Assembly (NCBI GenBank): GCA_016764955.1
Contig: JAESQZ010000055.1
Span: 1 to 5,925, forward strand
Origin: Deltaproteobacteria bacterium
GTDB taxonomy: Bacteria > Myxococcota > UBA727 > JABDBI01
Direction: 5' to 3'
DNA: 5,925 nt
Shown: positions 1-5,925 of the stretch, one piece after another
Position numbering within the stretch: position 1 is the first letter of the stretch
Layout: every line of letters begins with the position of its first letter
Notes under the pieces: generated by a model
Seen by the model: the letters and a program-made list of their open reading frames with translations, nothing else
What the model was told of the DNA's origin: nothing
The model's database searches: none
Translations under genes and position numbers: made by a program

Positions 1-2759
1 AATAAAAACTGCATGCTGGAATCGCCAGCGGGCATGCTGGGGGTTCCGTGGGGTCTGCGTACGAGCGGGAAGCCCCACTCGAAGCGTAAAGCACCCATCG
101 GGCTAAACCAACGAAGGCCGAAGCCAACAGCACTATAAAGCCCTAGCCCATAAAAGAGGCCCAGTGGATCATAGTAGCCCTTGTAGCGTTCTTTAAAATC
201 GCCGGTTCCAACATAGAAAAGGCCTTCATCTGGTGCGTAGACATTACCCATGTCAAAAAACCCAACTCCAAAGAGATTGATCGATCGAATTAATGGGAAC
301 TCTAACTCTAAGTTGGTTAAAAACTGCTTATTGCCACCAATTACTAGGTTTCGAATAGGTTCAGTGCTGTTTTGTTGACCTACATTGATAGATGGGCCGA
401 TGGATTGGAAGAAATATCCTCGAAGCCCTGTGGGAGCGCCAAGTTGAACGCCGCCTAACCTAAAGTTTTCAGAAACCAGTGCTATACCGAACGTGTCTAA
501 AAACCCAAAGTCGACGTTGAGCTTTAGAACCCAATTTTTGAGAGGGAACCAACTGTCAAAATTATAATAAAAGCGGGTGTTAATTCCCCAGCGGATCAAA
601 TTGTTAGCTTCAGCGTCTTGTCTCAGAAAATTCAGTCCTGAGTCAATACCTCTGGGTTTTGAATTATCTCGAATTTTATTCTCCAAATCCGCGAGTAGAA
701 CAGAACCAAAATAAGAGCTTGCGAATTCACTTCGTACTTCAAAGAAATAACCTGCCGTTGGGAAAATTCGATTGTTTCGCTGATCAAATTGGAGACTTGG
801 TTTCAAAGATGTCGTGTATCGGGGCTGATTAAGATGCCAGCCCCAATAGTTTACCCCAGCTAAGCTATCTTCAATCTGGACTCGCTCAGCCATATAAGAC
901 AAGAAGAAACGCAAGTTTTCAAAATCTGGCACATAGGGCTCGAGTCCTCTAGGGGCGTTTTTGTACCATTTGGCTGAGACGTCTCGCAAGAAGAAGCCCA
1001 CAGGATAGCCGAACATGATTTCCCCGCCGCTACTTCCTCGGCTGTAGTCAACAAAGCTTCTTTGAGTGTCATAGGCCCTGATAGAAAACGAGAGAGGGGC
1101 AGGACCAAGATAAGTTAAGTAAGGATCTGTAAATTGAAGTTCAAAAATACGTCTATAGGCTGACCATAAGACCGTTCCAGAGATAGACTGGCCGCGACCA
1201 AAAAGATTGTTTTGGCTTATTTGGGCTTGGAAAAGAAAACCCTCTCCTCCTGTGCCGTAGCCTCCCCCTACTTGTATTTGCCCAAGTTTCTTCTCCTTGA
1301 CTTCGACTTCAATATCTAAAACATCCGGATTGTCTCCGGGTTTTGTTTTGAGTTGAACGCTTTCGAAGTAACCCAACTGATTTAGCCGTTGTTCGCTAAG
1401 TCGAAGCATGGAGCCAGAATAGAGCTCACCCTCGTAGACACGAAGTTCACGTCTAATAACTTCATCGATGGTTGTGATGTTGCCTGTGATGTCAAATCGG
1501 CCAAATCTTACTAATGGACCTGGAATAACTTCTAATTCAATGTCAATTCTGCGTTCCTCTTCTTCAATTTGGGTATTTGGAATAACATTGACATAGGCAT
1601 AGCCTTCATCTTGGTAAACTTCTTGGATAGCGCTTAAGTTTCTGCCAAACTCGGATTTGTTAAAAATTTCTCCAGTTTTAAGCGTGATCTTATCTTGTAG
1701 AGAATCTTCAGAGTAATTTAGCAAATCTCCTGAGAAACTAACATTGCCTAATTTAAACGCGCTTCCTTCCGTGATTGAGATATAGACAGAGATTTGTTTT
1801 TTATCGGGTGAAAGAGTGGCTCTGGGTTTCGAGACTTGAACATTTAGAAAGCCGTTTTCTTGATATAGCTGCTCAATTAAGAGTCCATCAATCTCGAGCA
1901 TGTCTTCATTGAAAAAGCCCCACTGCATAATAAAGCTTAGGGGATGTTTTTCTTTCGTTTGCATGCGAGATTTAATCTCGTTGGTGCTAATTGCCTTGTT
2001 TCCTAAAATCGTGATGTGTTCCACTTTGATCTTAGACTCTTCTTCAATATGAAAAATAACGTCTACGAAATCAGGGGCTTTTAATTTGTCTGATTCTTCT
2101 ATGTCAGATGCTTTAGTTGGTTTAACCTCATAGGCCACATGAGTTAGCAAAAAACCCTTTTCAGCATAGTGTCTTCGGATTTTTTCGGCGTTGTCTCGGA
2201 TGCGATGCATACTTGCGATTTGGTATGCCTTGAGATCAATGGCCTCTGTGAGATCTTCTGTCGAAATTTCCTCATTTCCATCAAACTTGATTTTGAAAAT
2301 GGTTGCCTTTTCTGTGAGCTCATAAGTTAAGATAATGCTTTGGTTTGGCCCCTGCTCTTTTTTCACCTGGACATCTGTAAAAAGTCCTAGTTTGAATATT
2401 TGCCTGATATCCTGCGCTATCTTTTCTTCATTTAGCGGCTGGTTTATTTCTGTTTCTAACAGAGGGATAATTGCTTCAGGATCAACTTTTTCAGCACCAT
2501 GAATTCGAATTTCATAAATTTTGTCTGGGAGCGCTGATGCGGCTACAAGCACACCTTTTTGCTTAGAGCGCTTTAGAGCAGCTTCTGTTTCTGGGGCCAA
2601 TTGAGTTATCGGCATGGACTTTGAAATAGAAGGATCTCGCACTTGAGAAGCCTTTTTCTTGCCATGTGGGATGGGAGCCCTATTTGGCATTCCCATTTGA
2701 GCGAAAGCTATTTGGGACAATGCTATGAAGCCTACCGTTAATTTCCAGCACCGATTCAT
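1..2759 (-). CDS. bamA: Outer membrane protein assembly factor BamA (Omp85 family), 3' end cut off by the window
   Basis: This gene encodes the central subunit of the BAM complex, which folds and inserts beta-barrel proteins into the outer membrane. The ATG at 2759-2757 opens a frame of 919 codons with no stop before the left edge. Residues 1-20 form a signal peptide (basic start, hydrophobic core, AFA then Gln), so the protein is exported. Residues 21-80 are a basic Pro/Ser/Lys-rich linker. Five POTRA repeats follow at about 81-150, 153-240, 244-333, 336-414 and 417-490, each with the 'hydrophobic-x-G-N/A' strand pattern (HGAEKV, FDGNEEI, LGNKAI, FSGDLL, ITGNIT). The beta-barrel runs from about 491 to the end. 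It contains the conserved Omp85 loop-6 motif LRGY (779-782, Arg780), the family's FFDMGNVY (834-841) and a late strand, RFEWGFPL. Probably only the last few residues of the final strand are missing. No strong Shine-Dalgarno sequence precedes the start; the signal peptide supports the choice. TamA is less likely because it has three POTRA domains. Confidence 0.95.
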   Translation of the reverse strand, partial: MNRCWKLTVGFIALSQIAFAQMGMPNRAPIPHGKKKASQVRDPSISKSMPITQLAPETEAALKRSKQKGVLVAASALPDKIYEIRIHGAEKVDPEAIIPLLETEINQPLNEEKIAQDIRQIFKLGLFTDVQVKKEQGPNQSIILTYELTEKATIFKIKFDGNEEISTEDLTEAIDLKAYQIASMHRIRDNAEKIRRHYAEKGFLLTHVAYEVKPTKASDIEESDKLKAPDFVDVIFHIEEESKIKVEHITILGNKAISTNEIKSRMQTKEKHPLSFIMQWGFFNEDMLEIDGLLIEQLYQENGFLNVQVSKPRATLSPDKKQISVYISITEGSAFKLGNVSFSGDLLNYSEDSLQDKITLKTGEIFNKSEFGRNLSAIQEVYQDEGYAYVNVIPNTQIEEEERRIDIELEVIPGPLVRFGRFDITGNITTIDEVIRRELRVYEGELYSGSMLRLSEQRLNQLGYFESVQLKTKPGDNPDVLDIEVEVKEKKLGQIQVGGGYGTGGEGFLFQAQISQNNLFGRGQSISGTVLWSAYRRIFELQFTDPYLTYLGPAPLSFSIRAYDTQRSFVDYSRGSSGGEIMFGYPVGFFLRDVSAKWYKNAPRGLEPYVPDFENLRFFLSYMAERVQIEDSLAGVNYWGWHLNQPRYTTSLKPSLQFDQRNNRIFPTAGYFFEVRSEFASSYFGSVLLADLENKIRDNSKPRGIDSGLNFLRQDAEANNLIRWGINTRFYYNFDSWFPLKNWVLKLNVDFGFLDTFGIALVSENFRLGGVQLGAPTGLRGYFFQSIGPSINVGQQNSTEPIRNLVIGGNKQFLTNLELEFPLIRSINLFGVGFFDMGNVYAPDEGLFYVGTGDFKERYKGYYDPLGLFYGLGLYSAVGFGLRWFSPMGALRFEWGFPLVRRPHGTPSMPAGDSSMQFL

Positions 2760-2784
2760 CACGGATTGAGATATAGAGTGCAAT
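2760..2784. other. 25-base divergent gap between bamA and the small helical-protein gene
   Basis: The two start codons point away from each other and are only 25 bases apart. If both starts are right, the gap is too short to hold two complete promoters, so promoter elements must lie inside one or both 5' coding regions. On the plus strand, AGAG at 2775-2778 lies six bases before the ATG at 2785 and is the only recognisable, though weak, ribosome-binding signal. On the minus strand no purine-rich site precedes the bamA ATG. AT-rich hexamers such as TATATC (2775-2770, minus) and TATAGA (2800-2795, minus) resemble -10 boxes. Neither has a good -35 box at 16-18 bases, so I do not call a promoter. 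Confidence 0.4.
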
Positions 2785-3258
2785 ATGATCTTGGTCTATA
2801 GCCTAATGACAGAAAATAGGGATCAATTGATCAATCAGTTGGTCGTTGAGCTTCGTTCACAATCACGTATATATCACCGCATATCGCGAGTAGAGCTTAA
2901 GGAATCATTGACAGCAGTATTTGATGCTTACAGCGAGTTTTTGATCTCTCAGAATCAAACTCGCCTAAAAATTTCACTCAAATATTGGGTGATCGCTCGC
3001 ATGGGACAGCTGCTAGAGCTTAAATTGCTCATGAAAATTGTTTTCGCACTTTTTTCTGTTTTAAGAAAATTTTCACAGAAATCTTATCGAGATATGCCTG
3101 AGCAGGACGCTGTGAGTTTTAACAAAACAATGGCTGGCCTTGAAAATGCTTGCCAAGAAATGGCAAATCTTTTGATTGAGAGTTTCGAAGAATATCAGCA
3201 GCACCCTAGGATGGAGCGGAAATCAAGTTTGACTCGGATGGATATTTTTAGGGCCTAA
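2785..3258 (+). CDS. Small all-helical protein of unknown function, possibly RsbRD-N-terminal-like
   Basis: A 157-residue protein with no signal peptide, probably cytoplasmic. It reads as a bundle of amphipathic helices: about residues 9-25, 36-55, 60-99 and 108-138, then a short basic tail. Residues 70-98 (VIARMGQLLELKLLMKIVF and onward to LRKFSQK) form a hydrophobic helix. Together with the preceding SRVELKESL (34-42), it recalls the layout of the RsbRD N-terminal domain, a sensory helical module of stressosome-type regulators. No STAS or kinase domain follows, so if the resemblance is real this is a free-standing domain. I judge it by pattern only and cannot exclude a lineage-specific hypothetical protein. 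The ATG at 2785 is chosen because AGAG lies six bases upstream. An in-frame ATG at 2806 (protein starting MTENRDQ) would remove seven residues that add nothing recognisable. The gene diverges from bamA and converges on the arginase-family gene. Confidence 0.7.
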   Translation: MILVYSLMTENRDQLINQLVVELRSQSRIYHRISRVELKESLTAVFDAYSEFLISQNQTRLKISLKYWVIARMGQLLELKLLMKIVFALFSVLRKFSQKSYRDMPEQDAVSFNKTMAGLENACQEMANLLIESFEEYQQHPRMERKSSLTRMDIFRA

Positions 3259-3289
3259 TTGTCATACCAGCGAAGGCTGGCATGACAAT
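3258..3289. repeat. Intergenic palindrome between convergent genes, possible dispersed repeat and bidirectional stop
   Basis: Bases 3258-3271 pair with 3276-3289 to form a 14-bp stem with one A-C mismatch (3266 with 3281) around a GAAG loop. The left arm starts at the last base of the plus gene's stop codon. The right arm ends eight bases beyond the minus gene's stop codon. The core (GTCATACCAGCGAAGGCTGG) closely resembles the GTCATTCC-type palindromes scattered through many bacterial genomes, which is known background. No run of T follows the stem on either strand, so it is not a standard intrinsic terminator, although such a hairpin could still stop or stabilise transcripts from both sides. 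Only one copy is in this window, so 'repeat' is inferred from resemblance. Confidence 0.6.
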
Positions 3290-3297
3290 GTGGAGTG

Positions 3298-4104
3298 TTA
3301 GCTAGCAATCCAATCAGCAGTAAGACTAGCCGCCAATTTAGCCGTCTTATTATCAATATCATATGCTGGCGCAAGCTCTGCGATATCAAGCGCGATTACT
3401 TTGCCGCTTTGTTTGATGCGGCGAAGTAGTGGCTTAACTCGCTCAGGTGAGAGTCCAAGCGCCTGGGGAGCGCTTACACCTGGTGCGTCAGTTTTTGCGA
3501 ATACGTCTAAGCAGATGCTTAAATAAATATATTCGTGGCGAGATAATATGGCATCGATTTGATCTAGGGACTCTCTTTCGAAGTTTTCAGCCAACACAAA
3601 TTTCACATTGAGTTCTTTAGCCGTTTGAAACAAAGCATTTGAATTAGAAGCAGGCTGGATGCCCAGTACGAGATAATCAAAGTCCAAGTTTTTGTTTTGA
3701 CGTTCCTTAGCAATTTGCAAAAAAGGTGTTCCTGAACTGCCTAATTTATTGTCTATAAGTGGACGTAAGTCAAAGTGTGCGTCGAAATTAATTATCCCGC
3801 AGTTTTTAGAACCCAGATATCTTGAGATGCCCTGGAAGTGGCCCCAGGCGATTTCATGCCCTCCCCCGATGACAATAGAATGATGACCTCCTGAGAGGAT
3901 TTGATAAACGCGATCTCCTAGAGTTTTTTGGGCAGCTTCTAAGCCGGACTCATGGCAGTTGATGTCACCAAGATCTTCGCAGTTGTTGGTTGCTTGCCAG
4001 TGTTGTCTAAAAGCTTTTGGGCCTTGTGCAGCTCCAGGGCGACCATTGTTGCGCCGAACCCCCTCATCACAAGGGAATCCTATAAGCTGGTAAGTTTTTG
4101 TCAT
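3298..4104 (-). CDS. hutG: Formimidoylglutamase-like hydrolase of the arginase/agmatinase/ureohydrolase family
   Basis: A 268-residue cytosolic metal-dependent hydrolase with the ureohydrolase fold. The closest match by motif is formimidoylglutamase, which converts N-formimidoyl-L-glutamate to L-glutamate plus formamide in histidine breakdown. Visible motifs are GVRRNNGRPGAAQGP (15-29, typical of HutG), GGGHE (80-84, metal His83), NFDAHFDLR (106-114; metal ligands Asp108, His110, Asp112), GSSGTPF (122-128), a GIQPASNSNALF segment (148-159) and SICLDVFAKTDAPGVSAP (196-213). Asp200 is kept, but the first Asp of the usual S-x-D-x-D is Cys198. Glu243 in DIAELAP matches the family's late conserved Glu. 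Length is slightly below the usual 290-330. The ATG overlaps the upstream kinase stop as ATGA, and GAG lies eight bases before it, so translation is probably coupled. It is the last gene of the unit, with the palindrome just beyond. No hutH, hutU or hutI is visible, so another guanidino or formimino substrate is possible. Confidence 0.85.
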   Translation of the reverse strand: MTKTYQLIGFPCDEGVRRNNGRPGAAQGPKAFRQHWQATNNCEDLGDINCHESGLEAAQKTLGDRVYQILSGGHHSIVIGGGHEIAWGHFQGISRYLGSKNCGIINFDAHFDLRPLIDNKLGSSGTPFLQIAKERQNKNLDFDYLVLGIQPASNSNALFQTAKELNVKFVLAENFERESLDQIDAILSRHEYIYLSICLDVFAKTDAPGVSAPQALGLSPERVKPLLRRIKQSGKVIALDIAELAPAYDIDNKTAKLAASLTADWIAS

Positions 4105-5081
4105 AGTTTGCGCTCAATATCTTCAAAGAGTGACCACTGACTTTGCGCGCGAAGCCAATTGTGCTCGGCTCGACTTTTGAAACGGTCAGGGTCCCAATTC
4201 CAGTACTGATCTTCAAATATATCGATTAGAAAGCGGGCGCAGAGCTCTAGTGGGATCAATTTGATTGCTACTGGTAGCATATCTCGTTCTTCTTTTTTCC
4301 AGTACTTCCAAACTTGGCTTTGATAGCCCTCAAGTGCAGCCTTGTAGATATCTAAATTAAAAACACTATTTGCTTGGTTTTCGCCGTTCGGGTTACACCA
4401 GGATCGAAAAGCATCGCCCATTTCAATAGGCCATGGCATTTTCCCCAAAGTATCCAGATCAATGAGACAGTAAGCCTCTTCTTTGGAGTTAAACATCAGG
4501 TTGCTAATCTTTAAGTCTCCATGGCAATGACGTAGTGGTAATTCCCATAAATTTGGAAGCTTTCTAGCTTCTTCGAGAATCTGGTTGGCTATTGGTGAGA
4601 CATGTTCATAAAAGGTGTGCTGAGTGTTTGCACGCAAGTTATGCTCAAGGCGCCTAAGATAATTTTCTGTATGATGAAGATTTTCCCGGACTGATTGGTA
4701 GTCATATTTGAAATTAAGCAAAGCACGATGAAAACGACCCACTAATTGTCCGGCAGAATATGCAGCATCAGTTTCTTGGATTTCATCAAAAGTGTGCCCC
4801 TCCATAAAGGTCAGCATGCGCCAGCATTGATTGTTGTCGATAACCCAAAGTTCACCTTCATCGGTTTTAACTAATTTTGGCATAACAAAGCCTTTTGAAG
4901 CTAAAAAGTCTGTGATGGCCAGAATATCTAGATTTACCTTGGGGGAGAAAACCGGATGCAAGCGCTGGAGAATGGCAAGTCCTTTCTCCAGCTCTATCCG
5001 ATAAGTCTGGTTGATAAAACCAGTTGAAATGAGTTTTGCGCTCTTTGGTTTAAGATGCTGCCAATACTTTAGAACATTCAT
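4101..5081 (-). CDS. APH-fold small-molecule kinase related to N-acetylhexosamine 1-kinase (NahK-like)
   Basis: A soluble 326-residue phosphotransferase of the aminoglycoside-phosphotransferase/choline-kinase superfamily. It transfers the ATP gamma-phosphate to a small metabolite whose identity is not shown. The N-lobe has a GFINQTYRIE loop and strand (21-30) followed by AILQRLHPVFSPKVNL (36-51), matching the GHINTTY and YILQQMN..IFP..VNL pattern I recall from NahK, and WRMLTFMEGHT (87-97). The catalytic loop is HCHGDLKISNLMF (185-197; His187, Asp189, Asn194), and the metal-binding DLD is at 208-210. The C-terminal part CARFLIDIFE..(about 10)..RFKSRAEHNWLRAQSQ (281-314) also matches NahK. NahK is about 360 residues, so this is shorter. 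NahK makes GlcNAc/GalNAc 1-phosphate, but substrate transfer from this likeness is inference. The ATG at 5081 is preferred; a TTG directly before it at 5084 is an alternative. The start lies 32 bases inside the alanine dehydrogenase gene in another frame, and the TGA overlaps the next ATG. Confidence 0.85.
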   Translation of the reverse strand: MNVLKYWQHLKPKSAKLISTGFINQTYRIELEKGLAILQRLHPVFSPKVNLDILAITDFLASKGFVMPKLVKTDEGELWVIDNNQCWRMLTFMEGHTFDEIQETDAAYSAGQLVGRFHRALLNFKYDYQSVRENLHHTENYLRRLEHNLRANTQHTFYEHVSPIANQILEEARKLPNLWELPLRHCHGDLKISNLMFNSKEEAYCLIDLDTLGKMPWPIEMGDAFRSWCNPNGENQANSVFNLDIYKAALEGYQSQVWKYWKKEERDMLPVAIKLIPLELCARFLIDIFEDQYWNWDPDRFKSRAEHNWLRAQSQWSLFEDIERKL

Positions 5082-5925
5082 CAAAGGCTAACCTGTGTGC
5101 TTGAGCCACTGCTTTATAGGTAAGATAGCCTTGATAAGTGTTTAATCCTAGGCTTAAGCTCAGATTTTCTTGGCAAGCTGCTTTGAGGCCCATATTCGCT
5201 AGAAGTCTTAAGTATGGCATTGTTGCGTGAGCAAGCGCGAAAGTGCTTGTTCGAGCCACAGCTCCTGGAATATTAGTGACTCCGTAGTGAACAACGCCAC
5301 CAACTACAAAAGTAGGGTTTTCATGACTGGTGGGTTTGATTGTTTCAATGCAGCCACCTTGATCAATTGCAATGTCTACAATCGCTGATCCTGGTTTCAT
5401 TTGTTTAACCAGCTGCTTAGATACCAACTTGGGTGCCTTCGCACCAGTCAGAAGCACTGCTCCTATTAACAAATCAGCTTCTCGTACGGCTTCCTCTATG
5501 GTTGCATCGCTCGAATACACGGTTTCTAGATGCTCTTGAAAAACATGATCGATATATTCAAGTCGTTCTGCATTCGTATCTAAAACAGTAACTTGTGCGC
5601 CAAAGCCTAGAGCAACTCTGGAAGCTTGCATACCGGCGACACCGCCGCCTAAGATAACCACTTTTCCGCCGGGGACACCAGTGACGCCACCCAAAAGCAA
5701 GCCCTGACCACCTTGATGCTTTTCTAGGCACCAAGCTCCAACCTGAACAGACATTCTGCCAGCTACTTCACTCATGGGCTTGAGTAATGGTAATACTCGG
5801 CCTACTTGGATTGTTTCGTAGGCAACCGCAGAAACCTTCTGTTTTAACAAGACTTCTGTAAGCTTGCGTTCAATAGCTAGGTGCAAGAAAGCATAAAGAA
5901 TCTGGCCTGGCCTCATGAGAGGATA
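5050..5925 (-). CDS. ald: Alanine dehydrogenase, C-terminal 291 residues (5' end beyond the window)
   Basis: Catalyses reversible NAD-dependent oxidative deamination of L-alanine to pyruvate and ammonium in the cytosol. The frame is open to the right edge and begins mid-protein with YPLMRPGQIL. The usual enzyme is about 370 residues, so roughly 80 N-terminal residues are missing, and the ATG at 5916 is an internal Met. Numbering the visible fragment from 1, FLHLA (13-17) carries the family's catalytic His (15). MSEVAGRM (51-58) and the GGGVAG dinucleotide-binding turn (93-98) follow, and the acidic residue after the second strand (VTVLD, Asp116) favours NAD over NADP. KAPKLV (163-168) and VDIAIDQGGC (183-192) carry the active-site Asp188. 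TSTFALAHATMPY (226-238) and the Leu-rich C-terminus complete the enzyme. All expected residues in this part are intact. It is the most upstream visible gene of the unit, and its last 32 bases overlap the kinase gene, so co-transcription is very likely. Its promoter is not in the window. Confidence 0.95.
   Translation of the reverse strand, partial: YPLMRPGQILYAFLHLAIERKLTEVLLKQKVSAVAYETIQVGRVLPLLKPMSEVAGRMSVQVGAWCLEKHQGGQGLLLGGVTGVPGGKVVILGGGVAGMQASRVALGFGAQVTVLDTNAERLEYIDHVFQEHLETVYSSDATIEEAVREADLLIGAVLLTGAKAPKLVSKQLVKQMKPGSAIVDIAIDQGGCIETIKPTSHENPTFVVGGVVHYGVTNIPGAVARTSTFALAHATMPYLRLLANMGLKAACQENLSLSLGLNTYQGYLTYKAVAQAHRLAFDECSKVLAAS

Noticed and set aside
11..40. A 9-base direct repeat, gcatgctgg, at 11-19 and 32-40, considered as an attachment site or duplication.
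   Set aside because: It lies in coding sequence for the turn before the last BamA strand, is short, and has no integrase or element boundary nearby. Codon reuse for Ser-Met explains it.
860..1108. An 82-codon open frame on the minus strand.
   Set aside because: It lies entirely inside bamA in another frame. The bamA frame here encodes well-formed barrel strands, and the shadow product has no recognisable domain or ribosome-binding site.
2760..2805. A sigma70-type promoter between the divergent genes.
   Set aside because: Only -10-like AT-rich hexamers are present. None has a matching -35 box at normal spacing, so a call would be guesswork.
3258..3300. The palindrome as a classic rho-independent terminator.
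   Set aside because: No T-rich run follows the stem on either strand, so I call it a palindrome or repeat with only a possible termination role.
3952..4140. A 62-codon open frame on the plus strand.
   Set aside because: It is antisense to the start of the arginase-family gene and the end of the kinase gene. It shows no ribosome-binding site or domain, and the overlapping minus-strand genes are certain.
5914..5916. ATG as a possible start of alanine dehydrogenase.
   Set aside because: The residues just before it (YPL) continue the conserved family sequence, and the visible part aligns from about residue 80 of full-length enzymes. The real start lies beyond the right edge.

Overview
This 5,925-base window looks like ordinary chromosomal DNA of a Gram-negative (diderm) bacterium. 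The main evidence is a long Omp85/BamA-type outer-membrane assembly protein with a signal peptide, five POTRA repeats and a C-terminal beta-barrel. The base composition is moderate to slightly AT-rich. The barrel has long loops, and the protein has a basic, Pro/Ser-rich segment between its signal peptide and first POTRA domain. To my reading this resembles BamA from the former 'Deltaproteobacteria' (Bdellovibrio/Myxococcota-like lineages) more than enterobacterial BamA. That placement is inference only.

Layout: positions 1-2759 (minus) hold bamA, whose 3' end runs off the left edge. A gap of only 25 bases separates it from a divergent small plus-strand gene (2785-3258). That gene encodes an all-helical soluble protein that may resemble the N-terminal domain of RsbRD-type stressosome/co-antagonist proteins. 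A 14-bp-stem palindrome (3258-3289) sits between this gene and the next one, which converges on it. Positions 3298-5925 (minus) hold a tightly packed three-gene transcription unit. In transcription order these are alanine dehydrogenase (5' end beyond the right edge), an APH-fold small-molecule kinase related to N-acetylhexosamine 1-kinase, and a formimidoylglutamase-like arginase-family hydrolase. They overlap by 32 and 4 bases, so they are very probably co-transcribed and translationally coupled.

How the genes fit together: alanine dehydrogenase (alanine to pyruvate plus ammonia) and formimidoylglutamase (last step of one histidine-degradation route, giving glutamate plus formamide) both belong to amino-acid catabolism. 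The kinase between them has no obvious step in either pathway, and its substrate is the main open question here. BamA is an essential cell-envelope function and appears to be transcribed separately from the catabolic unit. I see no mobile element, CRISPR array, tRNA, rRNA or riboswitch, and no stretch over 300 bases lacks a gene. I found no clearly new multi-gene system. The most unusual items are the kinase-containing operon, a Cys in place of a metal-ligand Asp in the arginase-family enzyme, the orphan helical gene next to bamA, and the intergenic palindrome.
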